This document shows, in pieces, positions 13,202-17,014 of a DNA stretch of 17,014 bases. Source of the DNA: Defluviitaleaceae bacterium (GTDB lineage: Bacteria > Bacillota > Clostridia > Lachnospirales > WQUN01); contig WRDG01000016.1 of assembly GCA_009783525.1 (NCBI GenBank), forward strand, positions 1 through 17,014, in the 5' to 3' direction. Under the pieces are notes generated by a model. That model was not told the DNA's origin. It was given only the letters and a program-made list of their open reading frames with translations, and did not search any database. Position 1 is the stretch's first letter; each line of letters starts with the position of its first letter. The position numbers were made by a program, and so were the translations under genes.

Positions 13202-14788
13202 ATGAAACCAAACATCGTTTTTATTTTGTCCGACGACCAGGGCGCGTGGGCGATGCACTGCGCCGGGAACCCGGACATAGTTACCCCTAACATTGACGCG
13301 CTTGCCGAAAACGGCGTCCGCTTCACTAATTTTTTCTGCGCGTCGCCCGTTTGCTCGCCCGCGAGGGCGTCCATCGTCACGGGCAAAATACCGTCGTGCC
13401 ACGGGATATTGGACTGGCTTGCCGGCGGCAACATAAACTCCATGGACTACCCGCACATGCAGGAAAGCTACCTTAGCCGGTACGGCAAACGAAAAGAGGA
13501 CGGCGGCGACGGGGCGATAGATTTTTTGGCGGGGCAAACAACCTATGTCGAGCTGCTAAATAAAAACGGCTATAACTGCGCCCACAGCGGCAAATGGCAC
13601 CTCGGCGACAACGTAAACGCGAAGCCCGGCTTTAACAGCGGATATTTTACAATCGGTTCGGGCGGCTGCGGATATTTTTCCGCGGACGTGCACGAGGGCG
13701 GCAAATCGGAAATCCACGGCGGATATATAACGGACTTGATTACGGACAAAGCTCTGGAATACATGCGCGGCATGTACCGCGACCCCGAAGGGCGTCCGTT
13801 TTATGCAAGCGTGCATTTCACCGCGCCGCATTCGCCGTGGGACGCAAACAACCACAAGCCGGAGCATCTTGAAATTTATTCCGGTTCAAGCTTTCCGTTT
13901 ACGCCTCTAAAAAAAATACATCCCCGGCAGATTATAAGCGCGCCCATCGGCGACGACGACGCCAGGCGCCGCGAACATCTGACAGGCTATTACGCATCCA
14001 TAACGGCGATGGACGAATGTGTGGGACGCATCGTTTCAGACCTGAAAGAAAACGGGAAGTATGACGATACGATAATTATTTTTACTTCCGACAACGGCAT
14101 GAATTTGGGACAGCACGGCATATGGGGCAAGGGCAACGGGACATATCCGCAAAACATGTACGACTCTTCGGTAAAGGTTCCGTTTATTGCAAGCTGTCCT
14201 AAACTTTTTTGCAATGGGAGAAGCGCCGAAGGTACTTCTTCAAGCGGGCGGCTGTTTGACGGGCTCGCGTGCCAGTACGACATTTTTCATACATTGCTTG
14301 AACTTGCGGGCGCGGCTTATGTGCGCGAAGCAAAACAGCCCGGCCGAAGTCTTGCGCCGATACTTACCGGAAATGTAACTGAAGCGCCTGCGGAGCTTCC
14401 GTACGGAGAAGCAAGCGGCGGGGCCGTTTGCATTTATGACGAATACGGGCAGGTAAGGATGATTCGCACAAATAAATATAAATACATCCATTATTACATG
14501 CATGAAAATTCCGCAGAGGTTTCTTTGCCGGATAAAACAAATTGCGAACTTTTCGACCTTGCCGCCGACCCGGAAGAAGAAACGAACGTAATAAATTTTG
14601 CGGCATACGCGGGCGCGGCGGAAGAGCTTCGCGGCCGCATGGCCGCATTTTTCGACGAGTACGGAACCGACAGATTTGACGGCAAAAAATGTTTCGTAAG
14701 CGGCAGGGGGCAAATGGATTACGCAGATAAAGCGGGCGCGTTTAATCCGGAATATACATATTATTATCCTGAAAAAAACATGCGTTGA
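13202..14788 (+). CDS. Type I sulfatase (formylglycine-dependent)
   Basis: Alkaline-phosphatase-superfamily hydrolase of sulfate esters, 528 residues. It begins MKPNIVFILSDDQG with metal ligands Asp11/Asp12. The maturation motif C-S-P-A-R has Cys51, to be oxidised to formylglycine, and Arg55. SGKWHLG has Lys131/His133, and DNGMNLGQHG has Asp297/Asn298 for the metal site, with Lys310 after. A Cys (not Ser) type motif means an anaerobic radical-SAM maturase could act on it; none is in the window. No signal peptide is present, so it acts in the cytoplasm, presumably on imported sulfated sugars. GAGG at 13194-13197 precedes the ATG. It has its own promoter with a palindrome and ends at a bidirectional terminator. 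The substrate cannot be told from sequence alone. Confidence 0.92.
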   Translation: MKPNIVFILSDDQGAWAMHCAGNPDIVTPNIDALAENGVRFTNFFCASPVCSPARASIVTGKIPSCHGILDWLAGGNINSMDYPHMQESYLSRYGKRKEDGGDGAIDFLAGQTTYVELLNKNGYNCAHSGKWHLGDNVNAKPGFNSGYFTIGSGGCGYFSADVHEGGKSEIHGGYITDLITDKALEYMRGMYRDPEGRPFYASVHFTAPHSPWDANNHKPEHLEIYSGSSFPFTPLKKIHPRQIISAPIGDDDARRREHLTGYYASITAMDECVGRIVSDLKENGKYDDTIIIFTSDNGMNLGQHGIWGKGNGTYPQNMYDSSVKVPFIASCPKLFCNGRSAEGTSSSGRLFDGLACQYDIFHTLLELAGAAYVREAKQPGRSLAPILTGNVTEAPAELPYGEASGGAVCIYDEYGQVRMIRTNKYKYIHYYMHENSAEVSLPDKTNCELFDLAADPEEETNVINFAAYAGAAEELRGRMAAFFDEYGTDRFDGKKCFVSGRGQMDYADKAGAFNPEYTYYYPEKNMR

Positions 14789-14821
14789 TTGTTTTCGCGC
14801 TTCTAAATTATGCCGTGTACA

Positions 14822-14868
14822 TAAAAAAACCGGGGCCGCTGTAAAAACAGCGGCCCCGGTTTTTTTGC
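14822..14868. terminator. Bidirectional rho-independent terminator
   Basis: AACCGGGGCCGCTGT pairs perfectly with ACAGCGGCCCCGGTT around an AAAA loop. An A run lies on the left and a T run on the right, so it can end both the sulfatase transcript (+) and the feoB-rubrerythrin-cupin transcript (-). Confidence 0.93.
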
Positions 14869-14883
14869 TTCCCGGCAACTTTA

Positions 14884-16110
14884 TTAAAAATTTTTTACCA
14901 AATGCGCGGCCTGCGGGTTGTCCGGGCCGAAATGTTTAAGCATTACTATTTCTTCGAAATTGCTGTTGTTTTTTATTGTTACTCCCTGCACCGCCGCGTT
15001 TTCCGTTACGAACATCTCGTCTGATGTGAGCTGCCCGAAGCGGATCATGGCGGGGGTTTCTATTTCCATATTGTTTATCGCGCCGTGCCCCTGCATCATT
15101 ATCAGCCCGTAAGCCGCGGCGTCCGTTACAGTCACGGTGCGGCCGGGCAGTACCGTCAGCTCCTTCGCGCAAAAATGCGGGCTGCCGTACACGACCCATT
15201 TTTCGATGTAGCCGTTTTCTTTCATGGTCTGTTCATCCGCGGCCGGCACGGGCACAAGATGGCGGTTCTTTTTAAAATCCGGGTCAACGTTCAAATCCCA
15301 GTCCAAAATTTCCGTCAGATAATCGTAGTCAAAATATTTTTCTTTCGGTATGTCTTTGACGAGCGTGTCGCGCTTGTTGCAGCGTCCCTCCACCTGCGAC
15401 TGAAAAAAAATCGAGACGTCGCTTGCCCTTTGCGGCTCGTACGTGAGCACGGAGCCCGGCGCATGGAGTATGCCCGGCGGCACGTCCCAGCCGGTTCCTA
15501 TTTCGAGGCGGTATGCGCGTGACAGGTCGAGGATGTTGTTGTCCCCTTTTTTGTCCCAATTTATAAGGCAGTCGATCACCTGCTGCTTCGTTACCTCCGG
15601 GTTTAAACCGAAGTATGTGTGCGGGAAATTGTTGTAAACATTGTTCTGCTGCGGCGGGAAATAATAACCCTCCGGCTTGCCGAGCATCCCGACGTTTGCC
15701 GCGTGGCGGTCCATGAGGTGAACGTGGTGGGCTATGGGCCCCATGTTGTCGAAGAATTTTGAAAACATCATCCAGCGGCCGTAACGGTTCATTTGCCCCT
15801 CGCCGATTATTTCGTTTCCCATTTCGCTCACGATATTGCGGAAAAGCATCCGCTCCGTTCCCGCCGCCACAAAGCTCAGCCCTTCGTTTTCGATCGTGTA
15901 TTCGGCGTTGTCCGCGGGGGTTGCCGAAGCGAACCACCTTTCGTCTATGCCGCCCTTTTCCGCGCCGTAAGCGTAATAGTCACGCGGGTCAAGCTTGAGC
16001 CTGCGCCCCGGCTGCATAAAATTGCGCGCCACCCAGCACGGAACAAAGCGCAAAATCCCGCCGGTCCTGTTCAGTTCGCCGCGAATCGTTTCCTTTAACC
16101 TTTCGGCCAT
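14884..16110 (-). CDS. Phosphomannose-isomerase-like cupin protein
   Basis: 408 residues from the ATG at 16110, set by GGGAGG 7 bases upstream; a longer in-frame ORF to 16188 runs back into rubrerythrin and is not the start. A metal-binding cupin is suggested by HHVH (His128, 129, 131), FPHTYFGL (His164) and GILHAPGSVLTYEPQ (His216), with the last resembling the PMI-type motif. Such proteins are annotated as class I mannose-6-phosphate isomerase or cupin-domain proteins; the reaction is not established here, and another sugar isomerase role fits. Cytoplasmic. It follows rubrerythrin by 20 bases on the same strand and is convergent with the sulfatase, which may point to shared sugar use but is not proof. 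Confidence 0.8.
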   Translation of the reverse strand: MAERLKETIRGELNRTGGILRFVPCWVARNFMQPGRRLKLDPRDYYAYGAEKGGIDERWFASATPADNAEYTIENEGLSFVAAGTERMLFRNIVSEMGNEIIGEGQMNRYGRWMMFSKFFDNMGPIAHHVHLMDRHAANVGMLGKPEGYYFPPQQNNVYNNFPHTYFGLNPEVTKQQVIDCLINWDKKGDNNILDLSRAYRLEIGTGWDVPPGILHAPGSVLTYEPQRASDVSIFFQSQVEGRCNKRDTLVKDIPKEKYFDYDYLTEILDWDLNVDPDFKKNRHLVPVPAADEQTMKENGYIEKWVVYGSPHFCAKELTVLPGRTVTVTDAAAYGLIMMQGHGAINNMEIETPAMIRFGQLTSDEMFVTENAAVQGVTIKNNSNFEEIVMLKHFGPDNPQAAHLVKNF

Positions 16111-16130
16111 GATAAAGCCTCCCATGCGGC

Positions 16131-16673
16131 TTAATAATTTACCGCTTTCAATTCGAAATAACTTTGCGGGTGCTTGCAAACCGGGCACATTTTCGGAGCG
16201 GCTTCAGCGTCCGCTATGTGGCCGCAGTTGCGGCAGATCCAAACGGACTTGGTTTTTTTTGCGAACACCGAACCGTCTTCGATGTTTGAAAGCAGTTTAA
16301 GGTAGCGTTCTTCGTGCTCCTTTTCGATCGCGCCCACCGCGTCGAACAGGAACGCTATATCTTTAAAGCCTTCCTCGCGGGCTTCGGCCGCCATGCGCTT
16401 GTACATTTCGGTCCATTCGCCGTTTTCGCCCGCGGCCGCCGCCTTTAGGTTGTCTGCGGTGGCGGGAACCTCGCCGCCGCACAGCAGCTTGAACCACATT
16501 TTCGCGTGCTCGCGTTCGTTGCCCGCGGTTTCTTCAAATATGGCCGCCACTTGCTCGTAGCCGTCTTTACGCGCCTTGGAAGCGAAGTAGGTGTACTTGT
16601 TGCGGGCCCGGCTTTCGCCCGCGAACGCTTCCGCAAGATTCTTTTCGGTTTTGGTGCCTTTAATGTCCGCCAT
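16131..16673 (-). CDS. rbr: Rubrerythrin
   Basis: Non-haem di-iron peroxidase that reduces hydrogen peroxide in anaerobes, 180 residues. The start ATG at 16673 follows AAGGAGC at a 7-base spacing and gives the classic beginning MADIKGTKTEKNL. The ferritin-like domain has Glu20 in GESRARNKY, Glu53/His56 in EREH, and a second set with Glu98 and GAIEKEHEERY (Glu117, His120). The C-terminal rubredoxin-like domain has Cys147, Cys150, Cys163 and Cys166 (WICRNC, CPVC) for one iron. All key residues are present. Upstream in the same frame, with no stop in between, is a Cys-rich membrane segment (separate entry), so a fused longer form cannot be excluded. Neighbouring feoB suggests iron-linked function. 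Confidence 0.95.
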   Translation of the reverse strand: MADIKGTKTEKNLAEAFAGESRARNKYTYFASKARKDGYEQVAAIFEETAGNEREHAKMWFKLLCGGEVPATADNLKAAAAGENGEWTEMYKRMAAEAREEGFKDIAFLFDAVGAIEKEHEERYLKLLSNIEDGSVFAKKTKSVWICRNCGHIADAEAAPKMCPVCKHPQSYFELKAVNY

Positions 16674-16880
16674 CGCAATTGCTCCTTTTCGTTTTTCGCG
16701 CCGCGCATAAACGGTGTTTAAGCGCCCGCTTTTTTTTGAATTGATTTTTTTACATATATTACGCTGCGCGCAGCCGGCGCAATCATCTTTTCCCTGAAGC
16801 CTCCGCTTCACAATAAAAACCGCGGCGGCAGCGGCGGCAGCAAACACCGCGCTTAGCACAACATAATCTATGGACGTCAT
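16674..16880 (-). CDS. FeoB-associated Cys-rich membrane protein, open into rubrerythrin
   Basis: Starts at the ATG at 16880, overlapping the feoB stop (ATGA). It encodes MTSIDYVVLS, one Ala-rich membrane helix, a basic KRRLQG border, then DCAGCAQRNIC with three cysteines. This is the layout of the FeoB-associated Cys-rich membrane proteins that follow feoB in Firmicutes (usually about 50-70 residues). The frame has no stop before rubrerythrin, so coordinates end at the rubrerythrin start. Eight A residues on the coding strand (T run 16730-16737) lie after the cysteines; reading with one fewer A gives a stop at 16718-16720 after about 54 residues, the expected length. Either a base-call/slippage problem or a true membrane-tethered rubrerythrin fusion is possible. 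Confidence 0.65.
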
Positions 16881-17014
16881 AAAAACAGGCAGCCTATGCG
16901 GTAAACCGCAAACGCCGCAAGCCACGCGAACACGGTTTGGTAAAGCACGATAAAAAAAGTCCCCTTAAGACTGCCGAGCTCGCGTTTTGCCGTCGCCACC
17001 GCCGCCACGCACGG
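16877..17014 (-). CDS. feoB: Ferrous iron transporter FeoB, C-terminal end (partial)
   Basis: The reverse-strand frame from the right edge reads PCVAAVATAKRELGS, then a hydrophobic helix YQTVFAWLAAFAVYRIG, ending at TGA 16877-16879. This is the typical FeoB C-terminus (conserved PCVAA.A..RRELGS, last transmembrane helix). The GTPase and most transmembrane helices lie outside the window. Its stop overlaps the next gene's start, which supports a feo operon continuing into rubrerythrin. Confidence 0.88.
   Translation of the reverse strand, partial: PCVAAVATAKRELGSLKGTFFIVLYQTVFAWLAAFAVYRIGCLFL

Noticed and set aside
14884..16188. Longer cupin ORF starting at 16188
   Set aside because: The extension overlaps the rubrerythrin 3' end, while GGGAGG lies 7 bases before the ATG at 16110.

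Overview
The window looks like chromosomal DNA of an anaerobic Firmicutes bacterium, most likely a gut-type Clostridia member. The pointers are a rubrerythrin next to a FeoB transporter, a NifS/IscS-type desulfurase next to a ThiI without a rhodanese domain, an OatA-like cell-wall O-acetyltransferase, strong GGAGG-type ribosome binding sites, and small cysteine-containing proteins of a kind common in Clostridia. This placement is inferred from gene content and style; there is no rRNA marker. I saw no tRNA, rRNA, CRISPR array, transposase or phage gene.

Left part (1-6485, + strand): a palindromic repeat array and an AT-rich, apparently non-coding stretch precede prmA (ribosomal protein L11 methyltransferase) and rsmE (16S rRNA m3U1498 methyltransferase). 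A small unknown gene follows, then a tightly overlapping operon: a degenerate CheY-like receiver protein, a cysteine desulfurase, thiI (tRNA 4-thiouridine synthase) and a THUMP-domain RNA methyltransferase. Five of these seven genes modify the translation machinery. Desulfurase and ThiI should work as sulfur donor and acceptor. ThiI has no ATG, GTG or TTG at its conserved N-terminus and appears to start at AUA, overlapping the desulfurase stop codon. The THUMP methyltransferase carries two in-frame 30-bp copies of a palindromic repeat.

Middle part (6486-11756, - strand): a VOC/glyoxalase-fold protein, a GNAT acetyltransferase, a cysteine-motif protein, an OatA-like membrane acyltransferase with an SGNH esterase-like domain on a Thr/Pro-rich linker, an overlapping MORN-repeat protein upstream of it, and a second protein with the same cysteine motif. 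A further copy of the palindromic repeat and a promoter with an overlapping dyad lie upstream of the MORN/OatA pair.

Right part (11757-17014): divergently, a + strand pair encodes an FMN split-barrel (pyridoxamine-phosphate-oxidase-like) protein and a cysteine-containing protein resembling the ATC-hydrolase-like group, ended by a hairpin terminator. Next is a cytoplasmic type I sulfatase with its own promoter, facing a - strand operon across a perfect bidirectional terminator. That operon, read from the right edge, is the feoB 3' end, a FeoB-associated Cys-rich small membrane protein whose frame is open into rubrerythrin, rubrerythrin, and a phosphomannose-isomerase-like cupin protein.
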